Of a stretch of DNA of 64,000 nucleotides, positions 8,154 to 15,830 are shown one piece after another. A program made the position numbers and the translations under genes. Under the pieces are notes generated by a model that saw only the letters and a list, made by a program, of their open reading frames with translations, was not told the DNA's origin and did not search any database. Every line of letters begins with the position of its first letter. Position 1 is the first letter of the stretch. The stretch spans positions 29,582 to 93,581 of the forward strand of contig VBDR01000026.1 in the NCBI GenBank assembly GCA_005882135.1. The letters are read 5' to 3'. This stretch comes from Chloroflexota bacterium. Lineage in GTDB: Bacteria; Chloroflexota; Dormibacteria; Dormibacterales; Dormibacteraceae.

Positions 8154-8902
8154 CCTTCTCTGTTCGCGCCGTGCGCCCGCACGAAATCGTGGACCGCGTA
8201 GTAGGCCTGGATCGACTCGCCCGCGTCACCCCAGAAACCGTCGAGGACGTCATATTCCATCCGGCTGTGCTCGAGGTACCAGTTGTTGACGTCGGTGATC
8301 TCGAGCTCCCCGCGACCTGACGGCTTCAGCTCTGGCAGCACCTTCCAGACGGTCTCGTCGTAGAAGTAGACGCCGGTGACGGCGAACTCGCTCGGCGGCT
8401 CCGCCGGCTTTTCGATGATCCGCTCGATCCTCCGATTGCCGTCGAACTGCGCAACTCCCAGGTGCCGAAGGTGCGCGCTGTCGGCTTCTCTGGACAGGAC
8501 CACCCGGGCGCCACTCTCCTGCCTTCTGAATGCTTCGACGCACGGCCGGATCGAGCGCTCGAACACGTTGTCCGCCAGCAGGACCACGCATCGATCCCCG
8601 GCGACAAATTTCTCGGCGAGACCGAGGGCTTCGGCGATACCGCCGGCCTTGTCCTGGTACGCGTAGAAGAGGCGGTCGATGCCGAACTCGTTTCCGTTGC
8701 CCAGCAAGCGCAGGAACTCGCCGGCGTGCGTGCCCCCCGTCACCAGCATGATCTCGCCGACGCCCGACCCGACCAGGGCTTCGATGGCGTAGTTGATCAT
8801 CGGCCGGTCGTAGATCGGCAACAGATGCTTGTTGGTGATGCGCGTCAGCGGATGGAGCCGGCTGCCCGTACCGCCCGCGAGGATGACGCCCTTCATCGCC
8901 AC
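8150..8902 (-). CDS. rfbA: Glucose-1-phosphate thymidylyltransferase
   Basis: Makes dTDP-glucose from glucose-1-phosphate and dTTP, the entry step for the two downstream genes. KGVILAGGTGSRLHPLT is the nucleotidyltransferase signature, NKHLLPIYDRPMI the substrate loop, VLLADNVFE the metal-binding region and VIEKP-like RIIEKPAEPP follows. At 250 aa it lacks the C-terminal extension of long RmlA proteins, matching the short, mainly archaeal/actinobacterial-style forms. Starts are ATG 8902 or ATG 8896. No rmlD reductase is present in the window. Confidence 0.92.
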   Translation of the reverse strand: MAMKGVILAGGTGSRLHPLTRITNKHLLPIYDRPMINYAIEALVGSGVGEIMLVTGGTHAGEFLRLLGNGNEFGIDRLFYAYQDKAGGIAEALGLAEKFVAGDRCVVLLADNVFERSIRPCVEAFRRQESGARVVLSREADSAHLRHLGVAQFDGNRRIERIIEKPAEPPSEFAVTGVYFYDETVWKVLPELKPSGRGELEITDVNNWYLEHSRMEYDVLDGFWGDAGESIQAYYAVHDFVRAHGANREG

Positions 8903-9041
8903 CGGATTCTAGAGGCGTGGCCGGAAAACCTCGGAGCCGCATGGTCGCCGGAGAGGCGATGAGGGCTTTCTCGCCGAGGATCTGGGCCGCAACCAGGGGG
9001 CGACCACAAGTTGTTGTGGCAGACTGGCCGCTGCACAGCAA

Positions 9042-10130
9042 ATGGCGAGACCGGACAACTGGCCCAGGACCATCCTCCACGTCGACCTCGACGCCTTCTA
9101 CACGTCCGTCCACCAGCGTGACGACCCGCAGCTTCGCGGCGTGCCGGTGGCTGTGGCAGGCCGTTCCCGGCGAGCCGTCATCATGGGTGCCTCGTACGAG
9201 GCCCGGGCCTACGGGGTTCGTTCCGCGATGCCCCTGCACGAGGCCACGCAGCTCTGCCCGCAGCTGACCGTCATCGCGCCCGACGGGCCGCGTTATCGAG
9301 AGGCGAGCCGGCTGGTGCATCAGATCTTCCGCCGCTTTACCTCGCCTGAGCTGGTGGAGGGCGTGGCCCTGGACGAGGCGTATATGGATGTCACCGCTCG
9401 CACCCGGCACGGCACCTCGACCGCTGACGAGGTCGCGCGCCGGATCAAGTTTCAGATTCACACAGAGGTCGGGCTGACGGCGTCGGTCGGCGCCGCGACG
9501 TCCAAGCTCGTCGCCAAGGTGGCCAGCGGTACGCGCAAGCCCGACGGCCTGGTGCTGGTGCCACCGGGCACCGAAGCTGATTTCCTGGCCCCGCTCCCGA
9601 TCGGCGTCATTCCCGGGCTGGGTCCGAAGACCGAGGAAAGGCTTCATGCCATGGGCCTGCGAAACGTCGGGGCGCTGGCGGCGTACGAAACCCAGCGCCT
9701 GGTCCAGGCGCTCGGCACCAACGGCGCGGTCTTACAGCGGCTGGCGCAGGGCCGCGACCGAGCGCCAGTGGATGGAAGCAAACCTGCGAAGACGATCTCG
9801 GCCGAGACGACCTTCGACAACGACGTCAGCGACCGCGGCCAGCTCGAGCGGGCGCTGCGCGATCTCACCGACCGCGTGACCGACCGTTTGAAGACGGACG
9901 GCGTCCGGGCCCGGACCGTTTACGTGAAGCTCAAGCTGCCCGACTTCAGGCTGGTGAGCCGCCAGGTGAGCCGGACGAGCCCGACCGACGACGTCGAGAC
10001 GATCTTCCGCGCCGCCCGCTCGGCGCTCGAGAAGTCGCACGTGGAGTCGCGGCCGGTGCGGCTGATCGGGGTGGGGCTGTCGGGCCTCGAGCACCCTGAG
10101 CCCGACCTCCAGCTGACGCTCTTCGACTAG
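9042..10130 (+). CDS. dinB: DNA polymerase IV (Y-family translesion polymerase)
   Basis: Error-prone polymerase for lesion bypass. TILHVDLDAFYTSVHQRDDP contains the first catalytic Asp and the steric-gate region, VIMGASYEARAYGVRSAMP is the Y-family fingers motif, and VALDEAYMDVT carries the catalytic Asp-Glu pair. ASVGAATSKLVAKVAS and the thumb helix-hairpin-helix (IPGLGPKTEERL) follow. The little-finger domain covers the last 120 residues, and the end PDLQLTLFD is a beta-clamp-binding type tail (QLTLF). Its 3' end overlaps the opposite-strand exonuclease gene by 185 bp. Confidence 0.95.
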   Translation: MARPDNWPRTILHVDLDAFYTSVHQRDDPQLRGVPVAVAGRSRRAVIMGASYEARAYGVRSAMPLHEATQLCPQLTVIAPDGPRYREASRLVHQIFRRFTSPELVEGVALDEAYMDVTARTRHGTSTADEVARRIKFQIHTEVGLTASVGAATSKLVAKVASGTRKPDGLVLVPPGTEADFLAPLPIGVIPGLGPKTEERLHAMGLRNVGALAAYETQRLVQALGTNGAVLQRLAQGRDRAPVDGSKPAKTISAETTFDNDVSDRGQLERALRDLTDRVTDRLKTDGVRARTVYVKLKLPDFRLVSRQVSRTSPTDDVETIFRAARSALEKSHVESRPVRLIGVGLSGLEHPEPDLQLTLFD

Positions 10131-10806
10131 GCGCGGTTCGGTCCACGAGCGGCCGCGGGAGCGCGGCCAGCACGTCACCTACCGTGTTCCAGCCAAGACT
10201 CTCCCGGGCTAGAGCGATCAGGGCGCGAAACACCATCGCCGTCGCGCGCGCGTCGTCGAGCGCCGCGTGCGCCGGCATGACGTCGAGGTGCAGCTCCTCC
10301 ACCAACCGCGCAAGGCCCGGGGTCTGTCCCTTTGGCAGGTCCAGCACCAGCCGGGCGAGCGCGGTCGTGTCGATGATCGGGTGCTCCAGCGGACTCTCCA
10401 GGCCGCGGCCCACGAGCCACGTGTCGAACGCGTCGTGGCTGTGCTCGACGAGGACCGCGCCCTGGGCAAAACGCAGGAAGCCGCGCCGCGCGTCTTTGAA
10501 TTCGGGGGCGCCGATGAGCATCGAACGGTCGATGTGGTGGCGCTTGCGGGCGTAAGGGTTGATCGGCGCGCGGCAGTCGACCAGGGTGTCAAAGAACGAC
10601 AGGGTCCCGTCGAGTCGAAAGCGCTCGGCCCCGATCTCGAGGACGAGGAAGGGAGCGTTGCCGGTCGTCTCGACGTCGAGAGCTACGAACTGCGCGTCTT
10701 GCAGCAGCGTCTCGCGACCGACCTCCGGCGCATCGACGGCGATCTCCTCCCATGGCACGAGCTGACTCGCGCCGCGTGGTTTGAGATAAAGCGGACGCGA
10801 GCTCAT
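9946..10806 (-). CDS. DEDDh-type 3'-5' exonuclease (DnaQ-like)
   Basis: Proofreading-like exonuclease domain. The three Exo motifs are visible: FVALDVETTG (Exo I), HSHDAFDTWL (Exo II) and HAALDDARATAMVF (Exo III, His plus Asp). ATG 10806 is set by the ATGA overlap with the flippase stop. The last 70 residues are Arg/Ala/Pro/Ser-rich low complexity and are read antisense through dinB, so the functional protein probably ends near residue 215. The tail exists only because no stop occurs in this frame before 9946. An additional DNA-metabolism role beside dinB is plausible but not shown. Confidence 0.8.
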   Translation of the reverse strand: MSSRPLYLKPRGASQLVPWEEIAVDAPEVGRETLLQDAQFVALDVETTGNAPFLVLEIGAERFRLDGTLSFFDTLVDCRAPINPYARKRHHIDRSMLIGAPEFKDARRGFLRFAQGAVLVEHSHDAFDTWLVGRGLESPLEHPIIDTTALARLVLDLPKGQTPGLARLVEELHLDVMPAHAALDDARATAMVFRALIALARESLGWNTVGDVLAALPRPLVDRTAPSRRASAGGRAQGARGPTAPPRSAAPAATPRATSRAPSGRRGRSSRRRRSGSSGSPGGSPA

Positions 10807-12278
10807 CGTGCCAGCGCCAGGGCGCGGCGCGCCCACGCGATCTCCTCTCCGCTCAGCGCACGCAGAAGCAGCACCGCGGCGGTGTAGACAAGCACGCCGG
10901 CTGCGATCGGGATCGCGACCTTCACCCCGCCCAGCTCGCGGAGCGGAAAGATCGCCACCCCCATCACCAATCCAGCGAGCACGATCCGCCAGCTGAGGGC
11001 GAGGATCGGCACCCGGCCGACGTGGCGCGCGGTCAGAACCCATCCGGCGATGCCGAGCGCGATCTCAGTCAGCACGGTCGCCCAGCTTGCGCCGAGATAG
11101 CCGAACGTAGGGATGAGAGCCAGATTCAGGACCACGTTGGCGGCCAGGCTCCAGCCCGCGGCCCACGTGAAGGAGAGCTGGCGGTCGCTGGCGTTCAGGG
11201 CGCCAATGAATGCGTTGTTCACGAACGCGAATCCAAGCGCGAGCGCGAGGATCTGCAGGGCCGGGGCGGAAGGTGCGTAGAGCCTCATGACCGCGTTGAG
11301 CGGATAGGCGAGGACGAAGATGCCGACGCTCATCGGCCAACCCATGAGCAGCAGGGCCTTGTAGAAGCGGTTCAACGCGTCGAGGACCTCTGTCTGCCGC
11401 TCGCGGTGATAGACGGACAGCACCGGGAAGACGACGGAGAGGAATGTCATGGGGATGAACAGGAGCGCTTCGATCGGCTTGTACGCCGCCCCATACCACC
11501 CGGCCTCGGTCTGAGATTTGAGCGCGAACACCAGCGGCTGGTCGATCCGAAAATAGAGAATCGTCAGGACGAAGGTCAGCGCGAACGGCAGGCCCTTCCA
11601 GAACCATTCGCGCACCAGGTCAGGTTCGAAGCGCCAGCCGATGACGGCGATGCGTTTGACGGCGAGCACCACGCTGAAGTAGACGCAGCTGAATGCGTAT
11701 TGAGCCGCGTACGCCCAGACGAAATAGGTGACGCCCTGGTGGGTTTGCCGGCCGTAGAGCACGAGGGCGAGCAGGACGACGCTCTCCAGGATCACGGCGA
11801 TCGCCTCGTAACCCAGCTGCTGGACCGCGTAGAGGCCGTTGCGAAGCAGGGTCGAGTAGGAGGTCAACACCATCAAGAAGAAACCGGGGACGATGAGGTC
11901 GCTCAGGCCCACGACCATGAGCACCCCGACGAGAAGCACAAGGCTGAGCACCGACATGACGAGGCGCACCGACATCACGTTGCGCAGGTAGCGCTCGATG
12001 TCGTCGCGATGTCGCGCGCCCTCGCGTACAAACAGCACGTTGAAGCCAAGGTCGAGGACGACGCTGACGATGGCGGTGCAGTTGACCAGGACGGTGAAGG
12101 CCCCGTAGCGCCTGGGCTCCAACGAGTTGATGATGTAGATCACGGTCACCAGCGCGATCAGCCGCGCTACGACCTTCGCCCCCAGCACGGTTACGGTATT
12201 GCGAAGGGCCCGTGAGCCGAGGCCGGCGCTCGCGGCCGGCGGGGCGGCTGCCGAATAGTGATCTGGCAACTGGTTCAA
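10803..12278 (-). CDS. Polysaccharide flippase (Wzx/MOP superfamily)
   Basis: Integral membrane protein with about 12-14 predicted helices, expected to flip lipid-linked repeat units across the membrane. RNTVTVLGAKVVARLI starts the first helix; LGFNVLFVREGARHRDDIERYLRN and YFRIDQPLVFALKSQTEAGWYGAAYKPIE are typical of the MOP/PST family. TTG 12278 is chosen because GAGG lies 8 nt before it and this avoids overlap with trpS. ATG 12344 is in frame but would run into the divergent trpS gene. Completes the surface-glycan locus (precursors, transferases, export). Confidence 0.88.
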   Translation of the reverse strand: MNQLPDHYSAAAPPAASAGLGSRALRNTVTVLGAKVVARLIALVTVIYIINSLEPRRYGAFTVLVNCTAIVSVVLDLGFNVLFVREGARHRDDIERYLRNVMSVRLVMSVLSLVLLVGVLMVVGLSDLIVPGFFLMVLTSYSTLLRNGLYAVQQLGYEAIAVILESVVLLALVLYGRQTHQGVTYFVWAYAAQYAFSCVYFSVVLAVKRIAVIGWRFEPDLVREWFWKGLPFALTFVLTILYFRIDQPLVFALKSQTEAGWYGAAYKPIEALLFIPMTFLSVVFPVLSVYHRERQTEVLDALNRFYKALLLMGWPMSVGIFVLAYPLNAVMRLYAPSAPALQILALALGFAFVNNAFIGALNASDRQLSFTWAAGWSLAANVVLNLALIPTFGYLGASWATVLTEIALGIAGWVLTARHVGRVPILALSWRIVLAGLVMGVAIFPLRELGGVKVAIPIAAGVLVYTAAVLLLRALSGEEIAWARRALALAR

Positions 12279-12312
12279 ATCGTAATCCTCGGGCTGGCTA
12301 CACTCGTTCGCC

Positions 12313-13299
12313 GTGGCAGATCGAGTCCGAATTCTCAGCGGCATCCGGCCGACGGGGCGGTTCCACCTTGGGAACTATCTCGGCGCGGCCAAGAACTGGG
12401 TCGAGCTGCAGAGCCAATACGAGTGCTACTACTTCATCGCCGACTATCACGCCCTGACCACCGAGCCGGACGGCCACAAGATCGAGGACAAGGTCTTCGA
12501 CCTCACCGCGGACCTCCTGGCGGTTGGCATCGATCCGGAACGGAGCGTCCTTTACCAGCAGTCAAAGGTGCCTGAGGTGGCCGAGCTCACACTCCTGCTC
12601 TCGATGGTCACGCCGTTGAGCTGGGTGCAGCGCACGCCGGCCTTCAAGGAGAAGGCGAAGATACACCCAGACAACGTCAACCTCGGGCTTCTCTCCTATC
12701 CGGTGCTGCAAGGCGCCGACATCGTGATCGTCAAGGGGGCGGGCGTGCCGGTCGGCAAGGACCAGCTTGCGCACCTGGAGCTGATCCGCGAGGTCGTGCG
12801 CAAGTTCAACCGCACCTACGCGCCGGTTTTTCCAGAGCCGCGCGCCCTCCTGACGGAGACGCCGCTCATCAACGGCACCGACGGCAAGCAGCGAATGTCG
12901 AAGACGGTCGGCAACGTCGTCGGCGTGACCGACGACTCCGAGGTCATCAGAAAGCAGGTGTTGAGCATGGTCACCGACATCAAGCGTCCACGAAGGACCG
13001 ATCCTGGCCATCCGCGGAGCTGCAACGTCTGCGCCTTCTACAAGTTCTTCTTCGACGACTGGGAGCATTACTGGGACCTGTGCCGCAGGGCTCAGATCGG
13101 CTGCTTCGACAAGAAGAAGCTGCTCGCCGAGAGGATGATCGAGACCTTCGCTCCCTTCCGAGAGCGACGAGCGGCGCTCAGCCCCGAGCAGGTGACCGCG
13201 ATCCTCGACGAGGGCAGCGTCAGGGCCCGGGAGGTCGCACGCCACACCATGATCGAGGTGCGCCATGCGGTGGGTCTGCCGCCCTACCTGGATCGCTAA
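12313..13299 (+). CDS. trpS: Tryptophanyl-tRNA synthetase
   Basis: Class Ic aminoacyl-tRNA synthetase charging tRNA-Trp. RILSGIRPTGRFHLGNYLG includes the HIGH-type signature, ADYHALT follows, YPVLQGADI and VGKDQLAHLEL line the active site, and KQRMSKT is the KMSKS loop (about residue 195). Length 328 matches bacterial TrpRS. The GTG start at 12313 is set by the conserved N-terminus. It stands 34 bp from the divergent flippase and directly upstream of the Rieske gene, so the respiratory genes may share its transcript. Confidence 0.96.
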   Translation: MADRVRILSGIRPTGRFHLGNYLGAAKNWVELQSQYECYYFIADYHALTTEPDGHKIEDKVFDLTADLLAVGIDPERSVLYQQSKVPEVAELTLLLSMVTPLSWVQRTPAFKEKAKIHPDNVNLGLLSYPVLQGADIVIVKGAGVPVGKDQLAHLELIREVVRKFNRTYAPVFPEPRALLTETPLINGTDGKQRMSKTVGNVVGVTDDSEVIRKQVLSMVTDIKRPRRTDPGHPRSCNVCAFYKFFFDDWEHYWDLCRRAQIGCFDKKKLLAERMIETFAPFRERRAALSPEQVTAILDEGSVRAREVARHTMIEVRHAVGLPPYLDR

Positions 13300-13311
13300 G
13301 ATTTGAGCCGG

Positions 13312-13863
13312 ATGGCAGAAGCTGCGGCGCCGAGGCGAGTCACCCGACGAACCTTCCTGGGCTGGTGGCTGGCGTCCCTGATGACCGCGACGGTGATCAC
13401 CGGGCTGGCCCCCATCCTCGTCTACTTCTGGCCCGCCCCGCCGAAAGGACAGAAGAAGGGCCCCATCAACGTCGCCCTGCAGACGCCCGTCGACCAGCTG
13501 CAGGACGGCGACGCGGTCAAATTCGACGCCCCTCGGAACCCGAACTCGGCGTTCATCATGGCCGACGGTGGCGGCGACAACGCACCGGGCGAGCTCGCCT
13601 TTGGCGGCTTTGTGGTCAAGAACCAGGGCAAGGTCAATGTCTTCGCGATCAACTGCTCGCACCTCGGCTGCTCGGTGGCGCTGGCCAAGGCGGCGCCCGG
13701 CCATCCCGAGGCGAGCTTCGACTGCCCGTGCCATGGCTCGCGGTTCCGCCTTGACGGAAGCGTGCTCCACGGTCCGGCTGCGTACCCGCTATCCCACCTC
13801 TCCTGGAAGCAGGGTCCCAACCCGAGCGAGATCGAGGTTGAGGGCATAGTGCTGGGTTTCTAG
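13312..13863 (+). CDS. Rieske iron-sulfur protein of a cytochrome bc-type complex
   Basis: Carries the [2Fe-2S] centre that takes electrons from quinol in a cytochrome bc/b6f complex. An N-terminal RRVTRRTFLGWW gives a twin-arginine-like signal followed by a transmembrane helix (about residues 18-42). The cluster boxes are CSHLGC and CPCHGS, and FRLDGSVLHGPA follows. ATG 13312 or TTG 13303 may start it. The stop TAG abuts the ATG of the cytochrome b6-like gene, so the three subunits are one operon. Confidence 0.92.
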   Translation: MAEAAAPRRVTRRTFLGWWLASLMTATVITGLAPILVYFWPAPPKGQKKGPINVALQTPVDQLQDGDAVKFDAPRNPNSAFIMADGGGDNAPGELAFGGFVVKNQGKVNVFAINCSHLGCSVALAKAAPGHPEASFDCPCHGSRFRLDGSVLHGPAAYPLSHLSWKQGPNPSEIEVEGIVLGF

Positions 13864-14559
13864 ATGGCGATTCCCCACCCGCGCGACATCCAGGTGGCGG
13901 TGGTGGACTGGCTCGACGAGCGTTATCCGTTCACCAAAGCGGTCGACGAGGCGCTGTACCAGCGAGTGCCGAACTTCGCCAACGCCTTCTATTACTGCTT
14001 CGGGGGGATGGTCTTCATCCTCATCGTGTTCCAGCTCCTGACCGGCGTCCTGCTCGCGATGTACTACATTCCCGATGCGACCGGAAATCCAGCTCCCGCA
14101 TACAACAGCGTCCTCTTCATCCAGAACGACGTGTACCTGGGTTGGTTGATCCGGGGAGTCCATTTCTGGAGCGCCAACCTGCTGATCATCATGGTGCTTC
14201 TCCACATGGCCCGGGTTTACTGGACCGGCTCTTACCGGGCGCCGCGTGAGCTCAACTGGATCGTTGGTGTCCTGATGCTGTTGATCGTTCTCTTCCTGTC
14301 ACTGACCGGCTACCTCCTGCCCTGGGACACCAAGGCATACTTTGCGACGGAGGTCACGATCAAGATCGCCGGTTCGGCGCCTCCAGCCTGGCTGGGGGCC
14401 GCCATTCGCGAAGTGCTGCAAGGCGGTCCGGTGGTAGGCCCGCCAACCCTGCAGCGCTTCTTCACGCTCCACGTATTTGTGCTGCCGGCCGTGATAGTGC
14501 TTTTGATGTACGTGCACTTCCGCTTCATCCGGGCGCATGGGATTTCGGAGCCACTATGA
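13864..14559 (+). CDS. Cytochrome b6-like subunit (N-terminal half of cytochrome b)
   Basis: Four-helix membrane subunit binding the two b haems. FQLLTGVLLAMYYIP, IRGVHFWSANLLIIMVLLHMARVYWTG and FLSLTGYLLPWDTKAY are conserved cytochrome b segments; the haem-ligand histidines fall in the VHFW/LLHMAR helix and in the last helix (TLHVFVLPAVIVLLMYVHF). At 231 aa it equals PetB of b6f complexes rather than a full cytochrome b. It overlaps the subunit IV gene by 4 bp. Confidence 0.93.
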   Translation: MAIPHPRDIQVAVVDWLDERYPFTKAVDEALYQRVPNFANAFYYCFGGMVFILIVFQLLTGVLLAMYYIPDATGNPAPAYNSVLFIQNDVYLGWLIRGVHFWSANLLIIMVLLHMARVYWTGSYRAPRELNWIVGVLMLLIVLFLSLTGYLLPWDTKAYFATEVTIKIAGSAPPAWLGAAIREVLQGGPVVGPPTLQRFFTLHVFVLPAVIVLLMYVHFRFIRAHGISEPL

Positions 14560-15239
14560 GCGAGAAAGAGATCAACAAGGAAGGTCCGGGGGCTACCGTC
14601 GCCGCTCCCAAAGAGGTCCAGATCATCGAGCTGGACGGGCACGGCGGACACACGCTCGAGCCCGAGTGGAAGCGTTTGCCGATCGGCCCAGACCACATCC
14701 TCTACTCGGTGGTGGTCGGCCTCGCCCTCTTCCCCATCCTGATGGGCGACGCGGGGCATCACCTGGCCGACGATATGCCCGACGAGGACACCCACCCCTT
14801 CTTCCCCGACCACTTCTGGCCCTACCCGATCATCGCCGTGGTGATGCTGATCGCGGTCGGCCTGCTCTCCGCGTTCGTGCAGAAGAACCTTCAGCTGGAG
14901 ACATCCGCCGACCCTCGCGCGACGACCATCCCCCGGCCCGACTGGTACTTCCTCTTCCTCTTTCAGTTCCTCAAGCTCGGCCCGGAGCTGATCATGTCGC
15001 TGGTCATCCCGCCGGTCGTCGTCGGCGCGTTTCTGCTGTTTCCGTTCATCGACGCCATCGCCGGTCCGCGCCTGGCCCACCGACTGGGCTGGAAGAGCTG
15101 GCCGGTTCCCGGGCGCAACATCATCACCGGAACCATCTTTGTGCTGGCCCTGGTGTATATCGCGTTCCTGACGTTGTGGGCGCTGGCCGGACCGGAGTTC
15201 TGCCTGCCCTACTTCACCGGCCCCGTCTGCGGGGCCTAA
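14556..15239 (+). CDS. Cytochrome b C-terminal half (subunit IV-like)
   Basis: Second part of the split cytochrome b, corresponding to PetD. After a hydrophilic N-terminus of about 45 residues come three hydrophobic helices. PRPDWYFLFLFQFLK is the PEWY-equivalent quinol-oxidation region (here Pro-Asp-Trp-Tyr), found also in some Gram-positive complexes. No cytochrome c or f gene follows; the next gene is on the other strand, so the electron acceptor of the complex must be encoded elsewhere. Confidence 0.9.
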   Translation: MSEKEINKEGPGATVAAPKEVQIIELDGHGGHTLEPEWKRLPIGPDHILYSVVVGLALFPILMGDAGHHLADDMPDEDTHPFFPDHFWPYPIIAVVMLIAVGLLSAFVQKNLQLETSADPRATTIPRPDWYFLFLFQFLKLGPELIMSLVIPPVVVGAFLLFPFIDAIAGPRLAHRLGWKSWPVPGRNIITGTIFVLALVYIAFLTLWALAGPEFCLPYFTGPVCGA

Positions 15240-15250
15240 AAACTAAGGAA

Positions 15251-15367
15251 GGTGGCTCCTCCCCACTAAAGAGAGAGTGGCTCCTCCCCATTCATGGGGA
15301 GGTGGCGCGCAGCGCCGGAGGGGCAGCGCCGGAGGGGCAGCGCCGGAGGGGCAGCGCCGGAGGGGCT
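15251..15367. repeat. Intergenic GC-rich element with four tandem 14-bp units
   Basis: GTGGCTCCTCCCCA occurs at 15252 and 15277, followed by a CTCCCCATTCATGGGGAG palindrome. Then come four perfect tandem copies of AGCGCCGGAGGGGC at 15311-15366. Related single-copy versions lie at 17400-17470 and 21772-21818. It separates the bc operon from the convergent DinB-fold gene, whose stop codon lies at its edge. Confidence 0.75.
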
Positions 15368-15827
15368 AAGTGCGGCTGTCGTACAGCTGCTTCGTGAGCT
15401 CGATCTGCGCGAGGTGTTCACGCGCATGGCCGTAGTTGGAGATGAGCCAAAGCAGGCCGGGTTTGGGCTCCTGATCCTTGCGCGGCCGATCCTGGGTCAG
15501 GTCTTCGACAGTCAGTCCCGCAAGATGCTCGTCGAGCTCACGGTCGGCCTGGTCCAGCAGCCCGAGTAAGTCCGCGGCCTCGGCCTCGACCTTGAACTCC
15601 GAATCGCGATCACGGTCGCTCGCCACCGACCGCACGGCCCGGATCATCTCTCGCTCCGAACCAAGGCTATGCGTCACGAGCACGGCGATCGAGTTGGCTT
15701 TAGGCAGTGGCCGCCAGTTGAGCGTTCCCTGGTCGAGGCCGCGCACCTGCTCGCGCAGCTTGTCGTGCAGCTCGTGAAACAGCGTCTTGAACGCATCGCC
15801 TACGGTTCGGACGCCCGCTTCGTCCAT
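15366..15827 (-). CDS. DinB-fold (DUF664-type) four-helix protein
   Basis: Four-helix-bundle protein of the DinB/YfiT superfamily, many of which are metal-dependent thiol transferases or stress-induced proteins. VTHSLGSEREMIRAV and NYGHAREHLAQIELTKQ contain the histidines expected for metal binding (His in helix 2, two His in the last helix). Length 153 is typical. It lies 4 bp downstream of the processive glycosyltransferase gene. No relation to the polymerase gene dinB despite the name. Substrate unknown. Confidence 0.75.
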   Translation of the reverse strand: MDEAGVRTVGDAFKTLFHELHDKLREQVRGLDQGTLNWRPLPKANSIAVLVTHSLGSEREMIRAVRSVASDRDRDSEFKVEAEAADLLGLLDQADRELDEHLAGLTVEDLTQDRPRKDQEPKPGLLWLISNYGHAREHLAQIELTKQLYDSRT

Positions 15828-15830
15828 CGG

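Noticed and set aside
8903..9041. Small gene between rmlA and dinB
   Set aside because: A plus-strand frame from 8917 runs out of frame into dinB and has no motif; the 139 bp look like a promoter region.
8250..9647. 465-codon minus-strand frame across rmlA and dinB
   Set aside because: It is antisense to dinB and out of frame with rmlA; Arg/Gly/His-rich with no motif. Shadow frame from high GC.
11022..12215. 397-codon plus-strand frame opposite the flippase gene
   Set aside because: Glu/Arg/Asp/His-rich composition produced by reading hydrophobic codons backwards; no domain.
12562..13770. 402-codon minus-strand frame opposite trpS and the Rieske gene
   Set aside because: Both genes on the plus strand have clear family motifs; this frame has none.
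15311..15366. Possible CRISPR array
   Set aside because: The 14-bp units are directly adjacent with no spacers and there are no cas genes.
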